A stretch of DNA of 64,000 nucleotides from Trichostrongylus colubriformis. Its lineage: Eukaryota > Nematoda > Chromadorea > Rhabditida > Trichostrongylidae. Shown piece after piece: positions 48,901 through 58,558 of this stretch. A program made the position numbers and the translations under genes. Where the stretch lies: assembly GCA_963978905.1 (NCBI GenBank), contig OZ022256.1:29103426-29167425 (forward strand), in the 5' to 3' direction. How positions within the stretch are numbered: position 1 is the first letter of the stretch; each line of letters begins with the position of its first letter. The notes under the pieces were generated by a model that was not told the DNA's origin, did no database searches, and was given only the letters and a program-made list of their open reading frames with translations.

Positions 48901-51900
48901 AACGAAGGTTTAGTCCTTTGATTTTATTGCGATCTCATCACTCTGAACTGCAATACTTCAGGGGCGGAATCACTGCCATAGGGAAACTTCGCGGAGGGTT
49001 GGCTAAGCTATTCGTCATCTGCCTCTATCCTTCAGCGGGTAGAGATGCATGTGGGGCAAAGGGGAAGAACTGAGAAGGGGCTGCTGTTATGCCTCGAGTT
49101 TCTAGCTGTTCCATCCAGTTAATTTTCAGTTGTTGCACCATCCAGGGCCTCGACTTCCATACACCACAATCGCTTGAAATTGTCGCTCTCAATGCTTTTA
49201 TGTGCCCATAAGTCTTACTAAGGACTAGTTTTGCTTTCATAGCACTGGAACCTTCGCTTACACTTCACTGATTCTTTCTCAAACACCCATTCTGTCAGAC
49301 GATCTCCACCACGAAGTGCATTTTTCGATATCAGGCTATGAACTCTCTTTAATATGCTCATGTAACCATAAACCGTTACCAGTTGATAGCTACGAGATAG
49401 TTTGTAACAGAAACTGTCATGCACAAGAGCTTCCTCAGTTCTTCAAATCCCTTTCACTTCCAGGTATATACTACATGAGTTTGATTTTCATCATCAGCAT
49501 CGCCACATGTACATCAAGCATCTTCGTTCACCTGGAAAAATATGCTCTTCGGAATCCGACTTGGCAGGTTAGTTGCATGAAGGAGCCTAGAAGCCTGAAG
49601 TTGTCATTGAAAGCGCTTCTGTATAAGTTTACTGAAAAATGAATGCTGCCACATTATCATACTTACTAATCACATCATCATACCTTGTTACTTGTAGAGG
49701 CGTTCATTTGTTAGTTACGAATATATCATTTCAGTGGCAAATTTTACTAGGCGCAGACCTTTTCTGTGACTGATAGCTGATGTTTTTGACAAGTTGTGCA
49801 CTTTGATCCGCTGCAGTTTCCTGTGACAGAATTGTTTCGAGAAAAGCTTAAGCATCCATCGATCTTCCCAAGAATTTCATGGATTTTTTTCTCCATCGCA
49901 ACATCCCTCACCCAGGGGACTTCCTCATTCATAGCGGATCGACTTTGTCTGAGCCCGAAAAGAATATCTTCCAGTGGAAAATTGCTTTTTTACACAGTAT
50001 GTGCTTGCAAATAAGCTGATTCTAGCATACATGCTCTTAAGATAGTGGATAGGATGATGTGGATGGTTAGGAAGACTGAAGCTCTCTGAAAGAAACCAGG
50101 GGTTCAAGAGGACCACGTGCAGTGTAATTGCGGTGGAGGCACAGTATGAGCTCTTGCATAAACGGAGCCACATTCAGCTGCCACTTTGAATCGAAGTGGC
50201 GGTCTACGCGACTGATCAGATCGAGGGGCTGATCAACTGTTAAAGTGCTGGAGTGAGCACTAGTTGACTCACATCATGAACCTCATTCGTTCCCATCGAA
50301 TATCGCTGTGGACCTGGCCGATATCTTGCGATACCTGGGTCGCTGGGCTTTTATCCATTTCTTTTCGTTTTTTTCTTTACTGTCGCTTTACCACGCATCT
50401 CAACTTTCATTCTCAACATCGATCAAATTGATCACCCACTGCATCAAAGGCACACTTCGCTACAATCAGATGGGTCAAATTACCTTCTTGAAACAGTGGA
50501 TGTTTGGGTAACTACTCAGGCTCCGACACCACCGTTTTCGGGTAGCAAGAGTGCCCTATCACGGAGTCACACCTGCTCGAACCCACTCCGAGGCCACCCA
50601 TTTTGCTCGGTTGACCAATGAAAGGAGTTTAAGTGGGTGGCGTCGGAGTGGGTTCGAGCAGGTGTAGCGCCGTGATATTGCACCGTGGCTACTCGAAAAA
50701 GGTGTAGCCACTAGGCACCCAAGGATCTACTGAAAAGGTAATTCGACCCATCTGAACCTGTGAGTTACCCAAATGAGGGCTCCATAGGGACCAAACTAGG
50801 GAGGGATTTTCCAGTGGATTTCTGAATGGCGATCTAAGGTTTCGATGATGTTTTGATGGCTGTTTACAAATATGAAAATCAAAACTGCGGAAAGCAACTG
50901 AAATGCGAGTTAGAAGGGAACAAAGTTTGCGAAAGAGGACTCAATGGCACGGTGCTCTGCTAGACGTGGGTCTTCAGATGGGCTAATTCTGTGAGTATTA
51001 ATGATTGTAATGGACCGATAGTAGCTATTTTACTTGATGGACGGTGGGTGTGCCCCAGGATTAGACCCTTTGATGAATGATGTCAAGCAAAGTATCCTGC
51101 CGATGAATCAACTCAATCCAATTTCGACCACTCCTAACCCACTTCCCAGCGGCTTTTTGCACTTTTGACTTTCATATTTGTAATCACTATTCGGAACCCT
51201 GTCGATACACCTAGGTTCCATTCGAGGTTTCATGGTACTGTGACGCCCTTTCTTGTTTGTGCATGCAGGGTAACGAAACTTCCAGAGAAGGGGGTGCGGT
51301 TTCTGAGCTTTGGAGGGGAGTAATTCTTAGAAGTTGCCATCTGTTTCAACGTGGCCCATTTCCTTTCAGCATCTGTGTCATTCCTAGGGTTTTCTTTTTT
51401 TCCGTACTACTAAATACTCGAAATTGTATCCATTGATCCCTCCACGTTCTGCCCAAATATGTAACTCCCTCACTGACGCTAACGGAACCCTCTGAAACTG
51501 ACTTTATCTAGAATATCCAGCTACTATTAGGTTGAACCATAATTTCTGTTACACTTTTTATTTTTCTTGTGGAAAACTGTGGAAGCTTCTGGAACATTTG
51601 GTAGTGGGGGGTATATGAAGCGAGTGAAAAGGACTACTGATTAACACATTCATATTCTCTATGGCTTCAACTAGCAGTGAATTTACGGCAATATCGCGAA
51701 AGGTGCGGAATTCACGAACACCGCCTCGGTTCCTCAGCATGCGAGGCCACTAACAAAATTAACCAGTCGATGGACCTAGGTACTGTCTCTCATATGGCGG
51801 CAGCCCGATGGCTCGATCGGCTCAAATTGGAACAGGAAAAATCTCAAAAAATTGCATTGAGAAACTTTTTTTTGAAAATTTTCAAAAAAATAGGAAACTG

Positions 51901-54856
51901 TTACCATTCAACACGACAGCCACTGCCGATCTCTACTGCAGGCAATTGGACATCGGAGCGGCAAAACTTGCCGGAAAAATGGACCAAGACTTCTTCCTCC
52001 ACGACAACGCTCACCCACATGTGGCAAAGTTGGCGTGTCAAAGGATCCAGGACCTTGGTTAAACGAAGCTCCCCCGTCCACCGTAATCTCCGGGCATGGC
52101 CCCAACTGACTACCACCTATTCCTATCTCTGACCCACTTCCCCGACGGACGGCAGTTCAATGATGAGGATGATCTCAAAATCGACCTCCAGACTTTCTTC
52201 AACCAGAAATCCCCAGACTTCTATAAGCAAGGCATCTGTCATCTCCCTATTCGCTGGCATTATATTGTTGATTATAATGGTACATATTTTGTTGACTGAA
52301 GTTAGACACAAATTAAGAAAAATAATTTTGAAATTTTTCGTCAAAATGTAACAGAAATTATGGTTCAACCTAATACAAAGACGTGCGAGTTTTTCAGGCG
52401 GTACCATGGTGCTTACAATGGTTGGCGGCGAAAAAACTCTTCTGCTGTTACGTACCTAAGGCTTTTCGATACGGTAAAAATGATATCGTTCGGAACAACA
52501 ACATACAGGTGGGACATTTCAAAATCCCTTCAACATTTTTTTCGGCTCAGACTATCCACAGTTTTATCAAGACATGCTGCGCTACAGGTATCGATAAAAA
52601 AGCTAAGTTTGCTCCAATCAGAATTAAAGTGCTACATAGCTCAGTTATCGGAGGTACTTAATAAGCCACGAGGTTCGCGCCATCACGCTCATCTTCTTCT
52701 GGTCTACGCCGCACCCTTTCTGTCTGGCTCTTCGACAAGCGCTTCCGCATGGCAGATGCCTAGTTTTGCAAGGCGAGCACGAAATAGTTACTCAGCGGTT
52801 TTTTTCTTAATTTCTCTTGGCTGGCTAGTTATTTCAAACATTTCCTGTGATTACTGGACTCGATAAAGAACCCGTGATTATGGCGAGTGCCTTTAAATCT
52901 TGTGACTCTTCGCTCTATTCTAGAAAGACTTCTGGTTAGCTCCTTATTGTGAGAACATGGTTGCCAACCATGACACGAAGCGTCATGGTTGGCAACGAAA
53001 ATACGGATACCAAAGAGAACAAACTATGTTTACACAACATGTTTGGACTTCGTGACAAGCATCCAAGCTAAGAAAACATAAATATACCACGACCTCACTG
53101 CCTCTCACATATGCATAAGCATGCAAGATCGTGGCTGTGTCGTCGGCCATCGTGAGGTTGAAGCTTCACGCAATTACGCACCAGTTCAGGCGATCTCTGT
53201 TCAATCCAGTCCCGAGCATGCATTAATGAAGAATCTCATTCCCAACGAGGTAATCACTTACTATTTCGATTTACTCTGAACCCTTCTCTTAAACCCTATT
53301 GTTAAGGTGAACTTCACAGAGGTAAACACCGACGCTCCTCTACATGGCGAGATAATGCTCGAAGGTGATTTCTCGTTTCACTCTATCCATGACGATTAAA
53401 GGAACCGTGCACGGAAGACTTAAATTTCTCTCAAAATCACTATACTGCACAGTATTAAAATAGAAATACAATAAGAATGGAGAAAGCCGCTCGTTAACGC
53501 ATAAATCAAAAATTTGAAAGAAATCATTCAACCTTCGACCAAACCACTTTCCAGCGAGGGAAGCGCAGTATGTCAACCGCTGCTTTGCAGCTTTGCAGCC
53601 CAGCCCCCCGATACCCGCTCCGTCTCTATGGACGACATTTTGGGGAGATGCATCTCAACCGAATTGTTCTTTTTCACGTGGGACTTTGTATAACCGTTAT
53701 AATCAAACAGAACATGTCTACATCGGTAACAGAAGAAGTGAAGTCTTCGTAGACGATTCCCTCAGCTTCGCAAATATCTCGCATCAACGTGCAAGAAACT
53801 GCGCAAATGCTGCTGCAAAATAAGCCCATCGTAGTAGATACCCTAACAAGACAAAGTTCACAGGGTGTGGATTTTCTGTTTTCAGTAGTGGGTATATTGC
53901 ACATGGTTGTTTGGAATGAAATAAAGCTCTTCTAGTTCTTCGCACGGTTTATATATAAGTAGATGGGGTTTTAGGCTTCTTAGATCAATCGCTTGAAAGA
54001 ACGAAGTGAGTTGTGGGAGGTGATTAAACGAAGTCAAAATCCAGGTGCACCTGGTATGAGCAAGCGCAGGTTTCCAAGAAAGGAAATTTCCAAAATTTTT
54101 TTCATCGCGCAGCTGCTGAACAGGTAAATACTCTCAAAAAAGGGTTCCGCATCAAGCCATAACCTACAAAAGTCCTACGGTGGCAATTCAAATGAGCTGT
54201 TACTCTTGCGATTCAATACATATCCCTTGTAAAGTCAACCGCGGTCTCTGCACTATTTCCATTTCCATTCAATTGCCATTCCTTAAACCCTTTTGAGCGC
54301 ATGAATGAAATTCTTTCTTGCTGCCGTTCACTCAGTTCATGTGCTAGTACATAGAACGACAAATGTCTCACCTTTGAGACTGTTCGAATCGACTGTTCTG
54401 AACGATATTTGAAGCGATCGACTTATGCTGTCTTTCTCTCTTTTTCATTAGATCACTTTTTATAGCGCACCTGCTAAACAGGTAAATACTAGCTTTATGC
54501 TTCCCTAATCAAGAGTTACCGAGGTAGGCTTCTTGCAATACCTATTTTGGAAACTGCTTCACAAGCTTTCATGGAAAAAAATGTCGTATTTTCTTACGTA
54601 TCACACCTTTAGTCCAGTACAACAACATACTAATTAAGTAATTGCAGCTCATCCGGGCGCCAGTGGGAAGGTGGACGTGATCATCGGCTTGCTGAGGGAA
54701 GTGATATCGGTGAAGCAGACACACCACAGAAATCAGCAATTGCGTTCATTCTGGGAACGAATCATCAAACGACTTGAGACGATCTCCATGTGCAGCTATC
54801 TGTCCCTGATCGCCATCAATATCACCATGTTCTTGTATCCAGAAGTGTGGTACTGA
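24931..54856 (+). CDS. Cys-loop ligand-gated ion channel subunit, 12 exons, 489 aa
   Basis: Pentameric ligand-gated channel subunit of the plasma membrane, nicotinic-receptor-like. Exons: 24931-25000, 27512-27626, 27685-27793, 34975-35129, 35187-35340, 47662-47748, 47810-47959, 48012-48087, 48152-48268, 49464-49567, 53984-54123, 54664-54856; they total 1470 nt and every GT-AG junction keeps frame. In order: signal peptide (1-23, hydrophobic IFLFFCLLQ), ligand-binding domain with loop A Trp122 (LVWNATDY), a 13-residue Cys-loop (C184 to C198, CPINFKRFPFDLQTC), loop B Trp205 (GSWTY), then M1 (about 267-289), M2 (307-325), M3 (346-368), a loop of about 97 residues, and M4 (467-489) ending in PEVWY. 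There is no vicinal Cys pair in loop C, and neither PAR nor GEK precedes M2, so ligand and ion selectivity are not predictable by motif. The last acceptor (54662-54663) was chosen on phase; a stronger-looking one at 54646-54647 breaks the frame. It probably belongs to a nematode orphan LGIC group (inferred). Confidence 0.9.
25972..26112. repeat. Long hairpin in channel intron 1
   Basis: Arms 25972-26024 and 26060-26112 (53 nt each) pair with few mismatches; the left arm begins CCACAAGAGCAAGCTGTGG. The loop is about 35 nt. Confidence 0.88.
27794..34974 (+). other. Channel intron 3 (7.2 kb)
   Basis: Holds the Tc1-type MITE at 29624-30123, low-complexity TTTA tracts near 30545 and 31560, and a C-run at 32760. 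No nested exon set could be supported on either strand. Confidence 0.6.
29624..30123. mobile_element. 500 bp Tc1-type MITE in channel intron 3
   Basis: Inverted ends CAGTAGCGCTCAAAAGTCTT at both sides, flanked by TA duplications. The CAGT start and GGCCAAA within the terminus are typical of Tc1/Tc3-type ends. There is no coding capacity. Confidence 0.85.
35397..47481 (-). CDS. Secreted, glycosylated, probably GPI-anchored protein of unknown function; 8 exons, 538 aa
   Basis: Antisense gene lying wholly inside intron 5 of the channel gene. Exons in transcript order: 47481-47184, 41656-41496, 41220-41114, 41053-40942, 39127-39045, 38989-38860, 36178-36045, 35988-35397; they total 1617 nt and all phases agree. 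The N-terminus is a signal peptide (MVWLPSDILKSAVPSLLLFI). Two stretches look like beta-sandwich domains: GRYTIPFLKPQRWYGLRF and, later, GTFHLPLAPDTVYAAQY, with GELHVHVKVLC between them. This recalls fibronectin III or the N-domain of M1 aminopeptidases, but no HEXXH or other catalytic motif is present. The last exon is rich in N-glycosylation sites (NTS, NRT, NGS, NLT, NAT, NVT), has eight or more cysteines near the C-terminus, and ends in a hydrophobic tail (FLALLTFMLLAI) typical of a GPI signal. The acceptor of exon 3 is weak (GCTGAG), and extra exons between 39128 and 40941 cannot be excluded. I do not recognise the family. Confidence 0.78.
36579..36802. mobile_element. Foldback MITE in an intron of the nested gene
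   Basis: GTATATCGTTAGGACAGAAACG-like left end pairs with CGTTTCTGTCCGAACGATATATAC at the right. Arms are about 77 bp (36579-36655, 36726-36802) with a loop of about 70 bp containing ATCGCTTCAAGACCC, a phrase that recurs near 40635 and 42305. Confidence 0.85.
37272..37469. mobile_element. Foldback MITE in an intron of the nested gene
   Basis: TTAAAGACACATTCCGCGCT pairs with the right-hand GCGCGGAATGTGCCTTTAA. Arms are about 90 bp, including TCCACTGGTTGTCGGCAG-type sequence, with a short loop. Confidence 0.88.
39741..40130. mobile_element. Dispersed MITE, copy 4, in an intron of the nested gene
   Basis: Begins CTTGAAGACAGTGATAGGGG and ends CCCCTAAGGCTGCCTTTAAG; closely related to 4925-5300. 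It lies between nested-gene exons 4 and 5. Confidence 0.75.
46613..46656. repeat. Short perfect hairpin
   Basis: ATTTCAGGGCAAGAGC, a 12-nt loop, then GCTCTTGCCCTGAAAT. Stem 16 bp, in intron 1 of neither coding exon of the nested gene but within its 41657-47183 intron. Confidence 0.75.
50467..50753. mobile_element. Foldback MITE in channel intron 10
   Basis: CAGATGGGTCAAATTACCTT at the left end pairs with AAGGTAATTCGACCCATCTG at the right. An inner arm pair (CCTGCTCGAACCCACTCCGA) lies at 50572-50600 and 50635-50663. Confidence 0.88.
51530..52370 (+). mobile_element. Internally deleted mariner element in channel intron 10
   Basis: Inverted ends GGTTGAACCATAATTTCTGT and ACAGAAATTATGGTTCAACC flanked by TA (51528-51529, 52371-52372). 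Length 841 bp. Residual reading frames hold DFFLHDNAHPHVAKL (second Asp kept) and MAPTDYHLFLSL (third Asp kept), with stops and frameshifts between; the first Asp region is deleted. A different subfamily from the copy at 22938. Confidence 0.88.
52959..52997. repeat. Short perfect hairpin
   Basis: GTTGCCAACCATGAC, a 7-nt loop, then GTCATGGTTGGCAAC. Stem 15 bp. It is too short for a typical miRNA precursor. Confidence 0.8.
53396..53764. mobile_element. MITE of the GGAATCGTCCACGG family, diverged copy
   Basis: AAAGGAACCGTGCACGGAAG at the left and CGTAGACGATTCCCTCAG at the right form diverged inverted ends. The inner CAGCCCCCCGATACCCGCTC region parallels 57745-58111. Lies just upstream of channel exon 11. 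Confidence 0.6.
54452..54481 (+). other. Possible 30-nt cassette exon or duplicated exon end in the channel gene
   Basis: Between exons 11 and 12, a polypyrimidine tract with ATTAG precedes exactly 30 nt, followed by GTAAATACT. The 3' half resembles the end of exon 11 (54108-54123 plus donor): exon 11 ends FIAQLLN, this copy reads SLFIAHLLN, in the same phase. Several differences are synonymous in that frame (ATC/ATA, CTG/CTA). Thirty nt would add ten residues without shifting frame. It could be an alternative exon or a decayed local duplication; only transcripts can decide. Confidence 0.45.
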
Positions 54857-57744
54857 GCGCTCTTAGAGCCACTTTCAATTTCTACACCACATATCTTTTC
54901 GAGAGATCACTTCTCTTTCTTTCTACAGCCCTTGAAACTGACAAGGGACGAATACCAGGTCGATGTGACCATTTCCAGTAGCACATATGGCTCGATGCGC
55001 TGTTGGACGCTGATTTCAATTCTGCATTCCAAATCTTTCAAAATATTCACTGAACGGCCTTATGGTGGTTTTCCAAATGCACCAGTTCCACATATGGAGG
55101 GTGTTCCTCGTCCACGTCACCGATGAAAAAGGGAAGCTCAATGTCTGCCCAATAGCATAGCACAGAGGTATGTAGACGCGGCGAATGGTTGTGGTGGGAC
55201 CATGGATGGATCCCAATAAGGGCCCTCTCTCGCTTTCTGCGAAGCTTTTTTTATGTCTGGGAAACAGCCCTAGAGTGTTGTCATGTATTGTACAATAGCT
55301 GTTATGTTCGATTTCCGCTGACCTCACTATCCCTATCTTCAAAACCGCAGAAAACTCAGTAGTTCAGCTTGTTTAGACGAGCAGACTTCCATAGCGCACG
55401 AATTGGGCGTTGTTGCGTAAAGGGGCGACTCAGAGGTCGAATTAACTCTCTGTACAAATTTTCAGTCAAATCGAGTTTTTGATCCAACTTCGGGGAGTTA
55501 GGGGAGATCATGGGAGTAAGTAGTATTTGTAGTATTTTTTGAAATTTTCTATAAAAAATCAACCATGACAAAGGCAACCGAAACATATCAATTACATATG
55601 CTCACGACACCAAATGTACGTGATAAGGACAAAGTAAGAGCATTCCCTCGGCAAGGGTCGATGACTTCCCCTTTGTTCGAAGTATTGCCACCCAATAGCC
55701 CATGAATTTTCCCGAAATGTGGTCAAATTCTCGTGTTGACTAGATACTTGTTCCGTGGGGTAGTTCAAAGAGAACGTCTGACTCAGAAACTAAGGGCTTC
55801 CGAACGTACCATGTAATAGTATTATTTATTCACGTAAATGTCCATAACTCTCTTCAGAGGATTGTTTGGCAGATTTTGAAAACACATTTTAAATACGCGT
55901 CCAAAAGCGCATCGGGTGACATGTGTCTCACTGCAATTGGGCACTTCAACCTGGCATCCTTTCCTTGTGAGCTTCGAGCAAGCCTTCCTTTGCAAAACAT
56001 CAGACGGCACACATTGCGGTCACCTTGAACTCTTGCACCTTCGCTGAACAGAAAAATGATCCACGTGGGATCGTATTTATGAGCATTTTAGTGCTTTTTT
56101 CGTTTTGAAACGAGCTCATCCTAAGAGATTTGTGGCGCGTCAGCCAAATTCTCAACCATTCACTGTGATAATTGTGGTCTCTCGTTGTTAGCTGAGTGAC
56201 ATTATTCGTTGTCTTCAAGTAGAGCAAATAAATTTCTATTTCTGAAATGTTTATCACTGTATATTTAGGGAGTACGAGGGAACGATAGACAGTAGTAAAA
56301 GATGATAGCAGTTGATCGAAGAGCATAGGCAATGAAGCTTCCAGCTGCAAGGCTCTATTTAAGTTTTTATGGTATTACAAATTGAAAAAGGCAGGTCGTG
56401 GTGAAAGAAGTGCAAATAAAATTGCTTCAAGGGCAGTGGGTTCGTTGAGCGTGGGGGTGGAGCGACAGCGATCATTCGCACCTCTCACTGGCCGCATCCG
56501 GCTTAATGTCCCTCACCCACACGTTGTGCTTTGAATTGACAAGAACTGGAAATACATGATAGGGGACGGGCCATGTAAAAAGGAGGCTTATAGGTTGAGA
56601 CATGTCTATATCGAGCAAAATAGACTTTGAAAACTCAAAATTCTGAGTTGTGGTGGTTGCTGACACTTTCGACACAGCCATAAAAGCGAAACTTCTTGCA
56701 TGTGAGAAGATTCAAATTCGTGATTCAGCTTTTCAGACAACATGCTTGTTCACCAAAGTGCCAGAAGCCGAGGTAGTCTGCTTAGGTTTCAAATATTACA
56801 GTGTAAAGAAACTTGGTGGACAAGCACCCTCTTGAAGTGGGTGAAAATAGTAGTGAACCCTTGCAATACGTACTGTTGGGGGCTTCCAGTTCAGAACTTA
56901 GAATGTGTTCAGAGATCCCTGAGAGATAGGCGAGAGAGAGAACAATTCGTGCTTTTTTTAAAAATGGTGTGTTCTTCTGCAGTCGTTCTCAAGTAACAAT
57001 CTTCCTTATCTAAAGCGCTCCAAAAAGATAATTCATTCTGAATGTTTTTGATCCACCTCACTCGGAAAAGGTACGGGGAGAGCGATTGAAAGTGACTGAA
57101 CATTGATGGGCAGACAAAACGAATGAGAACAGGGGCATCAGTGATTACAACTATAAGGAACAGTCCAATTTCGGTAAAAAGATGAGCCGACCTTGGGAAT
57201 CCCCTTTAAAACCCCGTTTGAGAGCTGTGTTGCGTTTCTGCAGTCGCAACGGCTGACATCAATAAACTGAAACTAGGCGTGTAAATCGAACAGATCAGGT
57301 CAGCGATAGACCGAAATTCTTTTTTAGAGTTTTACATAGGATCAATACGCATGCAATCGTTTTGTATCTAGTTTTTAACTCGGTAAAAGGCCTTGAATCG
57401 TTATTTATGGCAATGATTCAAATCTCCTTCTGTTTCACAACCCGGGACGACATTTTGCTCGCCGCTCTTATACGGGTCATGAAAACTCGTGAGAAGAGTG
57501 TCAGCACTGTCTCCTTCTCAATATCATGTGTAAGACAATGCAATTCCTCTTTATCTCTTTAGTGGCTATCGAGGAATGAAAGTATCAAAAAATCCTTGCT
57601 CTCTTGTCTCGAATAAGCCTTTCAGGAATAGTTCATGTCTTATTCGACCGCAAACAAGACAATTGCTCAATCTTCGGAACCATCACACTACGCCTGCTGC
57701 TACTGTTGACATATCCAGACGATAGTGTTTTTGGACTCACGCTT
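54857..57744. other. Region between channel and desaturase without a supported gene
   Basis: Contains an inverted, diverged relative of the 7045-8114 element (about 55377-55990). A short minus ORF at 56472-56681 shows no known motif. No splice-consistent exon chain was found. Confidence 0.5.
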
Positions 57745-58111
57745 GAAGGAATCGTCCACGGAAAATGAGTTTTTGTGTTACCCATATATTCATGTTGTAT
57801 TTGCCTAATGTTGGCCTCATACAAAATTTCACGCGAAAAAATGCGAATCTGGCTGAGATACAGCACCACAAAGTGCGGTCCCAGTGGGCGGGGCCTCCGT
57901 GTAAAAGCCTCGTCCCGTCTTCCGCCGCCGTTGGGAACGGAGAGTGGGACTGTTTACGTAACCTTCTGTTCCTACAATGCGTCTCTGACCACGGCGGACG
58001 CGGTACGAGGCTTTCACACGGAGGCCCCGCCCAGTGGGACCCCACTTTGTTGTGCTGTATCTCAGCCAGATTTACATTTTTTCGCGTTCATTTTCCGTGG
58101 ACGATTCCTTT
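57745..58111. mobile_element. MITE of the GGAATCGTCCACGG family, intact ends
   Basis: GAAGGAATCGTCCACGGAAA at the left pairs with TTTCCGTGGACGATTCCTTT at the right. A second inner inverted pair GTGGGCGGGGCCTCCGTGT occurs at about 57885 and 58015. Single related ends are seen near 36315 and 41889. Confidence 0.85.
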
Positions 58112-58525
58112 AAGGATCGACAGAGAGCAGCTCCCATCTCGCTGAACGCCTCGGAGCATTCCAGAGAATTCATGCATTGTGGTCTTTAATGCAAACACTG
58201 CTAAGTGTCACGCAGTAATGGGACCAATAAAGGAGCCAAAGGTCACTCAGCCAACATAGGCATAGCGGGATAGTGGCTGCCCAGACGGCGCACACATTGA
58301 TCGCGACCTCCATACGCTTCCTCTGATGGGCATCGTCTAGTTAGTAATTCAAAATTTAGTTTCATCTAATTTATTGGTCATGTCATTCCACCTTGCCATT
58401 ATCATCTTTTCTGGGTGCAAAGTTTTCCAAAGTGCTCCGCCTCCACAGATTCCCATTCGATCGCGTTACGAGTTGATTACACATTCCTTCGTTACCTTTT
58501 GTTTACCAGTTTTGCCACAAAAATT

Positions 58526-58558
58526 GCACTTTCAGGGTCTTTGAACTGCAGTTCGGGG
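58526..58558 (+). promoter_or_regulatory. Likely spliced-leader acceptor and 5'UTR of the desaturase
   Basis: TTGCACTTTCAG ends at 58535, leaving a 23-nt leader before ATG 58559. This spacing is what trans-spliced nematode mRNAs usually show. It supports the chosen start, but the spliced-leader junction itself is inferred. Confidence 0.5.

Noticed and set aside
53183..53253. Candidate channel loop exon (TTCAG acceptor, donor GAG|GTAATC)
   Set aside because: Adding it is possible in phase 0, but exons 10, 11 and 12 already join in frame and give a normal receptor length.
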